Shown piece by piece: positions 1 to 6,382 of a DNA stretch of 9,418 nucleotides. The notes beneath the pieces are model-generated. The model worked only from the letters and a program-made list of their open reading frames with translations, ran no database searches and was not told where the DNA came from. Source of the DNA: Planctomycetota bacterium (lineage in GTDB: Bacteria; Planctomycetota; UBA1135; GCA-002686595); the NCBI GenBank assembly GCA_011524785.1, contig WTJQ01000132.1:1-9418 (forward strand). The letters are read 5' to 3'. The position numbers and the translations under genes are program-made. The first letter of the stretch is position 1, and the number at the start of each line of letters is the position of its first letter.

Positions 1-29
1 GAGAGGGTAGCGGGCCGGGTGGCCACGGA

Positions 30-1667
30 TCAGCGGGGCTCGTCCTGGACGAGCCGGTGGACGGATCCCGCAGCGAGGGGCGGGAGCTCCTCAATCGTGC
101 CGTTCGGCCAGTGGAGGCGAGCCCCCTCCAGGACCTCTGCCTCGCCCAGGCCCAGGTGGATGCGGGGGTCGTTGGCACTCGCGAAGCTCGCAGCGACCTG
201 GGCGAGGCGGGTCGTGGCGCGACCGCCGACCTCCGCCTCGAGCCTGGCCCCGAGCGCGGGAGCTCCCGAGGGCAGGCGCAGGTCGAGGGTGACCCAGCGA
301 CCGCGGCCGCCGGCGACGTTCTCGAGGACGCGAAGCGGGCCGCCGTTCTCGGAGACCACCACGTCGAGGTCGCCATCCCCGTCGAGATCGCCGAACGCGG
401 CGCCTCGGGCAACGGTCAGGGCTGCTTCCTCGAAGGGGCGGGCGAGCTCCTCGAAGCGCCCGCCCTCGAGCCCGCGGAAGACCTGGTCGGGCTCCGCGTA
501 GGGAGCTCCGTCGTCGGCTCGCGGCGTGAAGTTGGCCACGCGGCCGTTGGCCACGTAGAGGTCGAGGATGCCGTCGTGGTCGAAGTCCTCGGCGCCCACG
601 CCGAAGCCGGTGGAGCCCAGGGAGGCCCCCTCCATCCCCGTGTCCCGCGTGTCGTCGCGGAAGCGGCGTCCGCGCTTGCGATAGAAGGTGTTGGTCTCGT
701 TGTGGACGTGCGTCACGAGCAGGTCGAGTGCGCGGTCGCCGTCGAGGTCCGCGAGGACCACGCCCATCCCGGCCTCCGACTTGCCCTCTCCGGAGAAGCC
801 GCACGCGTGGACGAGCGAGGCCTCCTCGAAGCGCCCCTCGCCCTGGTTGACCCACAGGTGGTTCTGCATGCCGTCGTTGGCGACGTAGAGGTCGAGCAGG
901 CCGTCGTCCGTCAGGTCGGCCCAGGCCACCCCGAGGGCCGTCCCGGGCAGGGCGCCGATGCCGCTGGACTGCGAGGCGTCGCGGAAGCGGCCGTCCCCCA
1001 GGTTCTCCCAGAGGGTGTCGGGCGCCGGGATCTTGTAGTTCCCCGGCGCGCAGTAGTCGCGCACCCCCGAGGGCAGCGCGCACTCGAACTCGGCCTCCGG
1101 CGACCAGGTCATGTAGTTGCAGACGAAGAGGTCCAGGTCTCCATCGCCGTCGTGGTCGAGGAACGCGGCGCTCGTGGACCAGACGTCGTCGCGCAGGCCC
1201 GCGGCCTCGGTCCCATCGTGGAACCTGCCCGCGCCGTCGTTCACCCACAGCACGTTCTGCCCGACGTTGGTCACGAAGAGGTCCAGATCGCCGTCGCCGT
1301 CCGCATCGCCCACGGTCGCGCCCATGCCGAAGCGGTGCTCGTCGATCCCCGCGGCCTCCGTTCCGTCCGTGAAGGTGCCGTCGCCCCGGTTGAGCCAGAG
1401 CTGGTCCCCGCCGAGGTCGGCGCTCGGATCGCGCAGGTCGGCCCCCTGCACGAAGAACAGGTCCAGGTCCTCGTCCCCGTCCGCGTCGAACAGGGCGACG
1501 CCGCTGCCCGTGATCTCGGGGATCCAGTAGCTGCGGCTCGCGCCGAAGCGGTGCACGGAGGTCACGCCGGACGCCTCGGTGGCGTCCCGGAACCAGGCCC
1601 CTGCGTCTTGAGGATCCCCGCAGCCAGCGAGGAGGAGCCAGGGGAGCAGCGCCGCCCAGGCCCTCAC
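30..1667 (-). CDS. CRTAC-type FG-GAP beta-propeller lipoprotein with ASPIC/UnbV domain (copy B)
   Basis: This complete 545-residue protein starts at GTG. Residues 1-16 form a lipoprotein signal peptide: Arg2, a hydrophobic stretch rich in Leu/Ala/Trp, and lipobox LAGC with Cys16. Seven Asp-rich FG-GAP motifs (DxDxDGxxD type, calcium-binding in this family) begin near residues 61, 121, 171, 251, 307, 361 and 427, which fits a seven-bladed propeller. Residues about 460-535 match the ASPIC/UnbV domain (GARLEAEVGG, then NDPRIHLGLG, then HWPNGTIEEL). Between motifs 3 and 4 lies the family's Cys insert: Cys183, Cys196 and Cys206 (DYCAP). The first motif reads DADGDED, with Glu where the other copy has Gly. 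It is the last gene of the four-gene cluster and starts 1 nt after the TPR-B stop. It is a paralogue of the gene at 3134-4801. The family assignment is firm. Envelope location is inferred, and ligand and function are unknown. Confidence 0.95.
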   Translation of the reverse strand: MRAWAALLPWLLLAGCGDPQDAGAWFRDATEASGVTSVHRFGASRSYWIPEITGSGVALFDADGDEDLDLFFVQGADLRDPSADLGGDQLWLNRGDGTFTDGTEAAGIDEHRFGMGATVGDADGDGDLDLFVTNVGQNVLWVNDGAGRFHDGTEAAGLRDDVWSTSAAFLDHDGDGDLDLFVCNYMTWSPEAEFECALPSGVRDYCAPGNYKIPAPDTLWENLGDGRFRDASQSSGIGALPGTALGVAWADLTDDGLLDLYVANDGMQNHLWVNQGEGRFEEASLVHACGFSGEGKSEAGMGVVLADLDGDRALDLLVTHVHNETNTFYRKRGRRFRDDTRDTGMEGASLGSTGFGVGAEDFDHDGILDLYVANGRVANFTPRADDGAPYAEPDQVFRGLEGGRFEELARPFEEAALTVARGAAFGDLDGDGDLDVVVSENGGPLRVLENVAGGRGRWVTLDLRLPSGAPALGARLEAEVGGRATTRLAQVAASFASANDPRIHLGLGEAEVLEGARLHWPNGTIEELPPLAAGSVHRLVQDEPR

Positions 1668-1668
1668 G

Positions 1669-3129
1669 TCACAGCCCCTGGTCGGCGATCAGCTGGCGCA
1701 TGGCCTCCACGCGCCGGTCGTTGGGGACGAGGGCCTCGACCTCCTCGAGCAGGCGGCGTGCGCCCAGGGAGTCCCGACGATCCACGAGGATGGGAAGAGC
1801 CTGGACCCGCACCTCGACCCAATCGGGGTGGAGGTCGGCGCCCTGCCCCAGCGTCAGGAAGGCACCCTCGCGATCCCCGCGCAGGAACTGCAGCCGGGCC
1901 ACGGCGAGGTAGGTCTCCTGGTTGTCCGTGCCCAGCGCGATCGCCTGCTGGTAGTCGGTGATCGCGCGCTCGCCCTCGTTCATGAGGGTGTGCACCTTCG
2001 CCCGCACCTCGTGCATCTCGGCCAGGTGACCCCCGTGCTCCACGGCGCGGTCCGCTGCCGCCAGAGCCAGGGTGAGGCGTTCGCCGCTCGTTTGCCCCGA
2101 GTCCGAGCGCGCCCGGATGAAGACGTCCATGTGCGTACTGGCCAGGTTGAACCAGGCCGCGTACAGCGTCGGATCCAGCTCCACGGCGCGGGTGAGGCTC
2201 ACGATGGCCGCCTCGGACTGCTGCAGCTCGCGCTCGGCGCTGCCGAGGTTGGCGAGGATCGTGGTGTCCTCGGGGTAGTCCTCGGCGAGGCCCGCCAGGA
2301 TGCGACGCGCGCTGGCGAAGTCGCCCCCCTGGTGGAGGCGGAGAGCACGCTGGAGGAGTCCGGTGCGGCCGACCACGTACTGGGCGAGCTCCGCGTTCAG
2401 GGGGTCGGCGATGTGCGTGCGCTTGGCGTCCGTGCCGCGCGCGAGGAAGGCCGCAGCCTCCTGCTCCCGCCCGAGGTCCGCGAGGCACTGGCCCATGGCG
2501 AACTCCACGAAGCGGTCGCCGCCGGCGCGGGCCCGTGCGCGGTCGAGGTGCTCCAGTGCCTCCTCCGCCTGCTCCTGCTCGAGGAGCACCTGGCCCACGC
2601 CGAGGTGACCCTGGTGCAGGTCCGGCTGCAGGGCGGCGAGGGTCTGGAACGAGCGCAGCGCCTCGTCGAAGCGCCCGCGGTCCAGGAGGGCCACGCCATG
2701 GCGGTAGAGCGCGGGGAGGTTCTCGGGCTCGGCCTCGGTGATCGTCCCGAGCGCGGCCAGCTCCTCGTCGTAGCGTCCCGCCTCGTGCAGGCAGATCGCG
2801 AGGTGCAGGCGCGCGCCCTGGTCGGCTGCATCCTCGGCCAGCGCCGCCTCGAGGGCGAGCACGGCCAGGTCCCAGGAGCCGCTGGTCTCGCACGCGAGGC
2901 CGAGGCTGCGCAGGGCCGCGGCGCTGCCCGGCTGGTCGCGGACGGCCTGGAGCCGCTGCTCCAGCATGGTCACCACGGCCGAGTCGAGGGCGTCCCCCGC
3001 GCCGTTGGACGCGCGGGCGAGAGCGGATGAGTCGAAGGGCGGCTCGGCCGCCGGGCCGCACCCGGGGGCGAGGAGCAGGAGCGCGGCGGCGAGGGGGGCC
3101 GCGATCGGCGCGCAGGGGGGAGGCGTCAT
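1669..3129 (-). CDS. TPR-repeat lipoprotein (copy B)
   Basis: This complete 486-residue protein starts at ATG. The N-terminus has a hydrophobic Ala/Leu stretch (residues 9-21) ending in APGC, with Cys24 as the likely lipid-modified residue. The lipobox is imperfect because Pro occupies -2. The rest is mostly helical tetratricopeptide repeats in two blocks, roughly residues 75-230 and 260-465. They are separated by a non-TPR linker containing DAKRTHIADPLNAE. Hallmarks include the GVALLDRGRFDEAL repeat and YAAWFNLAST near 323-332. TPR arrays act as protein-binding scaffolds; no catalytic motif is visible. It starts 4 nt after the CRTAC-A stop and ends 1 nt before the CRTAC-B start. It aligns almost end to end with the TPR protein at 4798-6225, including ARLHLAxCL, EFAMGxCLAxLGR, AADRAVxxGGHLAxMH and the final GL. 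No clear ribosome-binding site precedes it, so re-initiation from the upstream gene is likely. The partner is inferred to be its CRTAC neighbour. Confidence 0.93.
   Translation of the reverse strand: MTPPPCAPIAAPLAAALLLLAPGCGPAAEPPFDSSALARASNGAGDALDSAVVTMLEQRLQAVRDQPGSAAALRSLGLACETSGSWDLAVLALEAALAEDAADQGARLHLAICLHEAGRYDEELAALGTITEAEPENLPALYRHGVALLDRGRFDEALRSFQTLAALQPDLHQGHLGVGQVLLEQEQAEEALEHLDRARARAGGDRFVEFAMGQCLADLGREQEAAAFLARGTDAKRTHIADPLNAELAQYVVGRTGLLQRALRLHQGGDFASARRILAGLAEDYPEDTTILANLGSAERELQQSEAAIVSLTRAVELDPTLYAAWFNLASTHMDVFIRARSDSGQTSGERLTLALAAADRAVEHGGHLAEMHEVRAKVHTLMNEGERAITDYQQAIALGTDNQETYLAVARLQFLRGDREGAFLTLGQGADLHPDWVEVRVQALPILVDRRDSLGARRLLEEVEALVPNDRRVEAMRQLIADQGL
1675..1679 (-). 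promoter_or_regulatory. Shine-Dalgarno-like AGGGG for copy-B CRTAC gene
   Basis: On the minus strand AGGGG lies 7 nt before the GTG at 1665-1667, inside the last codons of the preceding TPR gene. It supports the GTG start. That start also gives a well-formed signal peptide, with the upstream stop only 1 nt away, so the two genes are probably translationally coupled. Confidence 0.55.
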
Positions 3130-3133
3130 GGGA

Positions 3134-4801
3134 TCAGCGGTCGGAGCTTCGGCGCACGATGTGGAGGCGCCCGGGCTCGAGGAGGCCCACCTCCTCGATC
3201 GTCCCGTCCGCCCACTGGACCTGAATCCCCTCGACCGAGGCCCCCTCCGGCACGCCGAAGTGGACCCGGGGGTCGTTCGTGGCGCAGAAGGAGTAGGCGG
3301 TCTGGACCTGCCGCAGCTGCTTGCGCCCGCCGGCCTGCAGCGTCACCCGAGCACCCAGCGCGGTGCTCCCGTCGGCCTCCCGGACGTCCAGCTGGAGCCA
3401 GGTGCCCCGCTTGGGCGCCACGTTGCGCAGCACGCGGACGGCGCCCCCGTTGTCGGCCACGACCACGTCGACGTCGCCATCCCCATCGAGGTCGCCGAAG
3501 GCCGCGCCTCGTCCGAGGGTGGGGACATCGGCCGCCGTGCCGCCCCGCGGGAGCACCTCCGTGAAGGTGCCGTCGCCCGCGCCGCGGAACAGCTGGTCGG
3601 GCTCGGCCAGGATGCGGTCCTCGCTGAAGCGCGGCGTGGAGTCGCCGACGCGCCCGTTGGCCACGTAGTAGTCGAGGGCGCCGTCGTGGTCGAAGTCGGC
3701 CGCACCCACGCCGAAGGCCGTGAAGTTGAGGCTCGCCTCGACCGTGCCCGTACGGCGCGTGTCGTCAGCGAAGCGGCGGGCCTTGCTGCGGTAGAAGGTG
3801 TTGGTCTCCGAGCGCAGGTGCGTGACGAACAGGTCCAGGCGTAGGTCCCCATCGAGGTCGTCGAGGACGACCCCCATGCCAGCCTCGGCCTTGCCCTCCC
3901 CGGAGAGCGCGCAGCCCTTCGCGAGGGCCTGGTCCTGGAAGCGCCCCGAGCCGCGGTTGACCCACAGCTGGTTGGCCATGCCGTCGTTGGCGACGTAGAT
4001 GTCAAGCAGCCCGTCCCCCGTCAGGTCGCCCCACGCGACCCCCAGCCCATTGCCGAACACCTTCGCGATGCCGCTGGCCTCCGTGACGTCGGAGAAGGTG
4101 CCGTCCCCCTCGTTGCGCCACAGCCGGTCCACGTCCGGAGCGTCGTAGTTGTTGGGGTGACAGTAGTCGGGCTCACCGAGCTTGTTGTTGCACGGGACCT
4201 CGTTCGAGGCCGACCAGCGAATGTAGTTGCAGTGGAACAGGTCGAGGTCACCGTCGCCGTCGTAGTCCAGGAACGCGGCGCTCGTGCCCCAGGCATCCTC
4301 CGTCAGTCCCGCCGCCTCCGTGGCGTCCGTGAACGTCCCGTCGCCGTCGTTGCGCCAGAGCACGTTGCGGCCCACGTTGGTCACGAAGAGGTCCACGTCG
4401 CCGTCTCCGTCGTAGTCGGCGGCCGCGCAGCCCATGCCGAAGAGTCGGTCCTCGATCCCGGCCTGCTGGGTCACGTCGGTGAAGCGGCCCGTGCCGTCGT
4501 TCAGCAGGAGGGCGTCGCTGGACCCGGCAGGGTCCCCGTCCTGCAGGCGCCCGCCTTGGCACACGAAGAGGTCGAGGTCGCCGTCGCCGTCCGCATCGAA
4601 GAGCCCCAGTCCGCTCCCGGTGATCTCCGGGATCCAGTAGCGGCGCTGGTCGGCGCCGAGGTCGTGCTGGAGTGCGGCGCCAGAGGCGACGCCGACGTCC
4701 TCGAACCAGACCGCGCCAGCGGAGGCCGCACCGCCGGTTCCCTCACCTCCACAGGCGGTGAGGGCTCCGAGCGACAGAGTCAGCAGGAGGGACCTGCTCA
4801 C
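3134..4801 (-). CDS. CRTAC-type FG-GAP beta-propeller lipoprotein with ASPIC/UnbV domain (copy A)
   Basis: The protein has 555 residues from a GTG start. The same frame stays open for 272 codons further upstream, but that stretch overlaps the TPR-A gene and is a high-GC shadow. The GTG at 4799-4801 is chosen for three reasons: it overlaps the TPR-A stop as GTGA, it has GGAGG 10 nt upstream, and it gives a signal peptide with lipobox LTAC (Cys17). Seven Asp-rich FG-GAP motifs begin near residues 69, 129, 179, 259, 315, 369 and 437. The ASPIC/UnbV domain spans about residues 468-535 (GARVTLQAGG, NDPRVHFGVP, QWADGTIEEV). The Cys insert carries Cys191, Cys204 and Cys214 (DYCHP). Compared with copy B it has three additional cysteines: 81, 125 and 506. 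The family is clear. An extracytoplasmic, membrane-anchored role next to the TPR protein is inferred, and the substrate is unknown. Confidence 0.95.
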   Translation of the reverse strand: MSRSLLLTLSLGALTACGGEGTGGAASAGAVWFEDVGVASGAALQHDLGADQRRYWIPEITGSGLGLFDADGDGDLDLFVCQGGRLQDGDPAGSSDALLLNDGTGRFTDVTQQAGIEDRLFGMGCAAADYDGDGDVDLFVTNVGRNVLWRNDGDGTFTDATEAAGLTEDAWGTSAAFLDYDGDGDLDLFHCNYIRWSASNEVPCNNKLGEPDYCHPNNYDAPDVDRLWRNEGDGTFSDVTEASGIAKVFGNGLGVAWGDLTGDGLLDIYVANDGMANQLWVNRGSGRFQDQALAKGCALSGEGKAEAGMGVVLDDLDGDLRLDLFVTHLRSETNTFYRSKARRFADDTRRTGTVEASLNFTAFGVGAADFDHDGALDYYVANGRVGDSTPRFSEDRILAEPDQLFRGAGDGTFTEVLPRGGTAADVPTLGRGAAFGDLDGDGDVDVVVADNGGAVRVLRNVAPKRGTWLQLDVREADGSTALGARVTLQAGGRKQLRQVQTAYSFCATNDPRVHFGVPEGASVEGIQVQWADGTIEEVGLLEPGRLHIVRRSSDR

Positions 4802-6225
4802 AGGCCGTTGGCCTCCAGGAACTGCCGCAGCTTCGGGAGGCGGGGGTCGTCGGGGAGGAGCGTCTCGATCTCGTTCATGGTCGTTCGGGCCGCGATGCCG
4901 TCCTTGCGAGCGACCCAGTAGGGGAGGATCTGGATGCGGACCTCGGCCCAGCCCTGCTGCTTGGCAGCGCCGTCGAGGAGGGTCTGGATCCCGCCGGTCT
5001 GGTCCCCGAGGTTCATCTGCACCTTGGCGCAGTTCAGGTAGACGTCCTCGTTCTCGGTCCCGAGGCGGATGCTGGCCTGGAACTCGGTCACGGCCTCGGC
5101 GTAGCTGCGCGCGAGCATCAGCACCTTGGCGCGCATGGTGTGCATCGTGGCGAGGTGCCCGCCGTACTGGACGGCGCGGTCGGCCGCGTGCATCGCCTTC
5201 GCAACGACGTCGGCATCGGGCTGTCCACCGCCGCTCAGGGTCGCCTGGCCGCGGTCGAAGTGGATGCTGGCGAGGTTGAACCAGGCGGCGTACTGGTCCG
5301 GCTCGAGCTCCAGGACGTGTTCGAGCGTCGCGATGGCCTCCTCGGTGAGCTTCAGCTTCATCTGGGCGGCCGCGAGGTTGTTGAGGACGGGGATGTCGTC
5401 GGGGTCGTCCGTGCGCAGGGCCTCGAGCAGGGTCCGGGCCTCGGCGCTGCGGCCCGCCTCGTGGAGCCGAGCCGCGCGCGCGATGCGGTCGGCACGGCTG
5501 ACGCTGTAGCGGCCTCGCTCGTCCTCGAGCGCGGTGGCGATCTTGGGGCGCTTGGCGTCGGCGCCGCGCTCGAGGAGCACCAGGGCCTCGTCCGTCCTGC
5601 CCAGCTCCGCCAGGCACTCACCCATGGCGAACTCGATGTACGGGTTGCCTCGTCCGCGCGTGCGCGCCTCCTCGAGGGAGGCAAGGGCCTTGGTCGCGCC
5701 CCCCGCCTCGAGCTCGACCTGCCCCAGGCCGAGGAAGCCGTGGGGGTGATCCGGCAGCAGGGTCTTCAGCGTGCGGAAGAGGCTGCGCGCTCGGTCGAGC
5801 TCGCCCTGATCGAGGCAGGCCACGGCGAGGCGGTTGATGGCGGCGGGGTTCTCGGGCTCGGCCGCGGCCACCACCTCGAGTGCCGCGAGCTCACCGGTCA
5901 GGTCCCCGGTCTCGCGCAGACACGTCGCGAGGTGCAGGCGCGCCGCTTGGTCCGCGTCGTCGAGAGCCAGCACGGCTCGATACTGCGCGATGGCCTCGGC
6001 CCAGAAGGAGTTGGCCTCGAGGGCGAGCGCCAGGCTCCGGCGCGCCGCGGTGTTCGAGAGGTCCCCATTGACCGCGGCGACGCGCTGCTCGAGGACGCGC
6101 ATCACCGCGGCATCGACCTCTGCGGCGGTGCCCTGGGGCAGGAGCCCTCGCAGGGTCACGGGAGGCGCACTGGCGCCTCCGCAGGCCGCCAGGGTGGCGA
6201 CGCCGAGGAGGAGGGCTGCTCGCAT
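4798..6225 (-). CDS. TPR-repeat lipoprotein (copy A)
   Basis: The protein has 475 residues from the ATG at 6223-6225. The frame is open further upstream to a GTG at 6324, but only the ATG start places a compact signal peptide at the N-terminus: Arg2, hydrophobic residues 3-12 and lipobox LAAC with Cys15. TPR-like helical repeats fill two blocks, about residues 60-225 and 250-465. A linker between them contains GADAKRPKIA. A TPR hallmark is QYAAWFNLASIH near 311-322. The protein has no catalytic signature, so a scaffold or assembly role is the family-level expectation. It is the first gene of the cluster, 157 nt downstream of mutS, and its stop overlaps the CRTAC-A start by 4 nt. No good Shine-Dalgarno sits at normal spacing; an AGGAGG is present but 29 nt away. 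It is a paralogue of the gene at 1669-3129. Confidence 0.93.
   Translation of the reverse strand: MRAALLLGVATLAACGGASAPPVTLRGLLPQGTAAEVDAAVMRVLEQRVAAVNGDLSNTAARRSLALALEANSFWAEAIAQYRAVLALDDADQAARLHLATCLRETGDLTGELAALEVVAAAEPENPAAINRLAVACLDQGELDRARSLFRTLKTLLPDHPHGFLGLGQVELEAGGATKALASLEEARTRGRGNPYIEFAMGECLAELGRTDEALVLLERGADAKRPKIATALEDERGRYSVSRADRIARAARLHEAGRSAEARTLLEALRTDDPDDIPVLNNLAAAQMKLKLTEEAIATLEHVLELEPDQYAAWFNLASIHFDRGQATLSGGGQPDADVVAKAMHAADRAVQYGGHLATMHTMRAKVLMLARSYAEAVTEFQASIRLGTENEDVYLNCAKVQMNLGDQTGGIQTLLDGAAKQQGWAEVRIQILPYWVARKDGIAARTTMNEIETLLPDDPRLPKLRQFLEANGL
4812..4816 (-). promoter_or_regulatory. Shine-Dalgarno GGAGG for copy-A CRTAC gene
   Basis: GGAGG on the minus strand lies 10 nt before the GTG at 4799-4801, within the last codons of the TPR-A gene. 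With the GTGA stop/start overlap and the lipoprotein signal that follows, it fixes the start of this gene rather than the much longer open frame. Confidence 0.65.
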
Positions 6226-6382
6226 GTCGGTCCAGTCTATGTCCAGCAGGTCGGCCTCCTGGGCGGCGGGCTTGAGGCCCAGGGGCACCGGGGCCTTGCA
6301 GCGCTCCGCGGGGGGGGCTGACACACCGCGTCATGCCCCGCCGACAGCGGCGATCGGTCGCGCTCCGGATCCCCGGCGTCCG
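6226..6382. other. 157-nt intergenic region between mutS and the TPR/CRTAC cluster
   Basis: No gene is supported here. It contains a 6-bp inverted repeat (AGGCCC/GGGCCT, 6275-6296, 10-nt loop) and a 5-bp one (CGCCG/CGGCG, 6339-6352, 4-nt loop). Neither is followed by a T-run on the minus strand, so an intrinsic terminator for mutS is not demonstrated. AGGAGG at 6255-6260 (minus strand) is too far from the TPR-A ATG to serve it. No convincing -35/-10 pair is visible, though promoters of GC-rich phyla are hard to see by eye. Whether the cluster has its own promoter or is read through from mutS is undecided. Confidence 0.5.
6275..6296. repeat. 6-bp inverted repeat downstream of mutS
   Basis: AGGCCC and GGGCCT are perfect complements separated by 10 nt, in the gap after mutS and before TPR-A. 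They could form a hairpin in the mutS 3' region. There is no T-tract, and 6-bp GC pairings are common by chance at this base composition. Confidence 0.3.

Larger units (their letters stand above)
30..6225 (-). repeat. Tandem duplication of a two-gene TPR + CRTAC cassette
   Basis: Unit A (3134-6225) and unit B (30-3129) are each about 3.1 kb, have the same gene order and strand, and lie 4 nt apart. The propeller proteins are collinear: the first six FG-GAP motifs are offset by exactly 8 residues in every case and the seventh by 10. The TPR proteins align to their last residues. Short DNA stretches remain nearly identical, especially those encoding the Asp-rich motifs. For example, 1272-1308 and 4562-4598 differ at only 2 of 37 positions, although they encode different blades (2 in B, 1 in A). 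Overall divergence indicates an old duplication. Identity was judged by eye, not computed. Confidence 0.88.

Noticed and set aside
57..1961. A 634-codon open frame on the plus strand opposite copy-B CRTAC and the end of TPR-B
   Set aside because: It is antisense to two well-supported genes, crosses their boundary and reads as low-complexity Val/Glu/Ala. This is the expected mirror of Asp-rich FG-GAP codons in GC-rich DNA.
1664..3061. A 465-codon minus-strand frame overlapping TPR-B
   Set aside because: Out-of-frame shadow dominated by Arg, Pro and Gly. The overlapping TPR frame explains the sequence.
1272..4598. Near-identical DNA stretches (1272-1308 and 4562-4598, and similar ones near 1126, 4231 and 4385) as mobile or CRISPR-like repeats
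   Set aside because: They are in frame, encode the DxDGDxDLDLF blade motif and are irregularly spaced by blade length, so protein repeats explain them.
4802..5617. A 272-codon upstream extension of the copy-A CRTAC frame
   Set aside because: It overlaps TPR-A, has Arg/Pro-rich shadow composition, and would bury the lipoprotein signal peptide inside the protein.
6226..6324. A 33-residue N-terminal extension of TPR-A from GTG 6324
   Set aside because: It would place polar and acidic residues before the signal peptide. The ATG at 6225 gives a normal lipoprotein N-terminus.
6339..6352. Hairpin CGCCG/CGGCG as a mutS terminator
   Set aside because: Only 5 bp and no T-run. Such pairings are frequent by chance in this GC-rich sequence.
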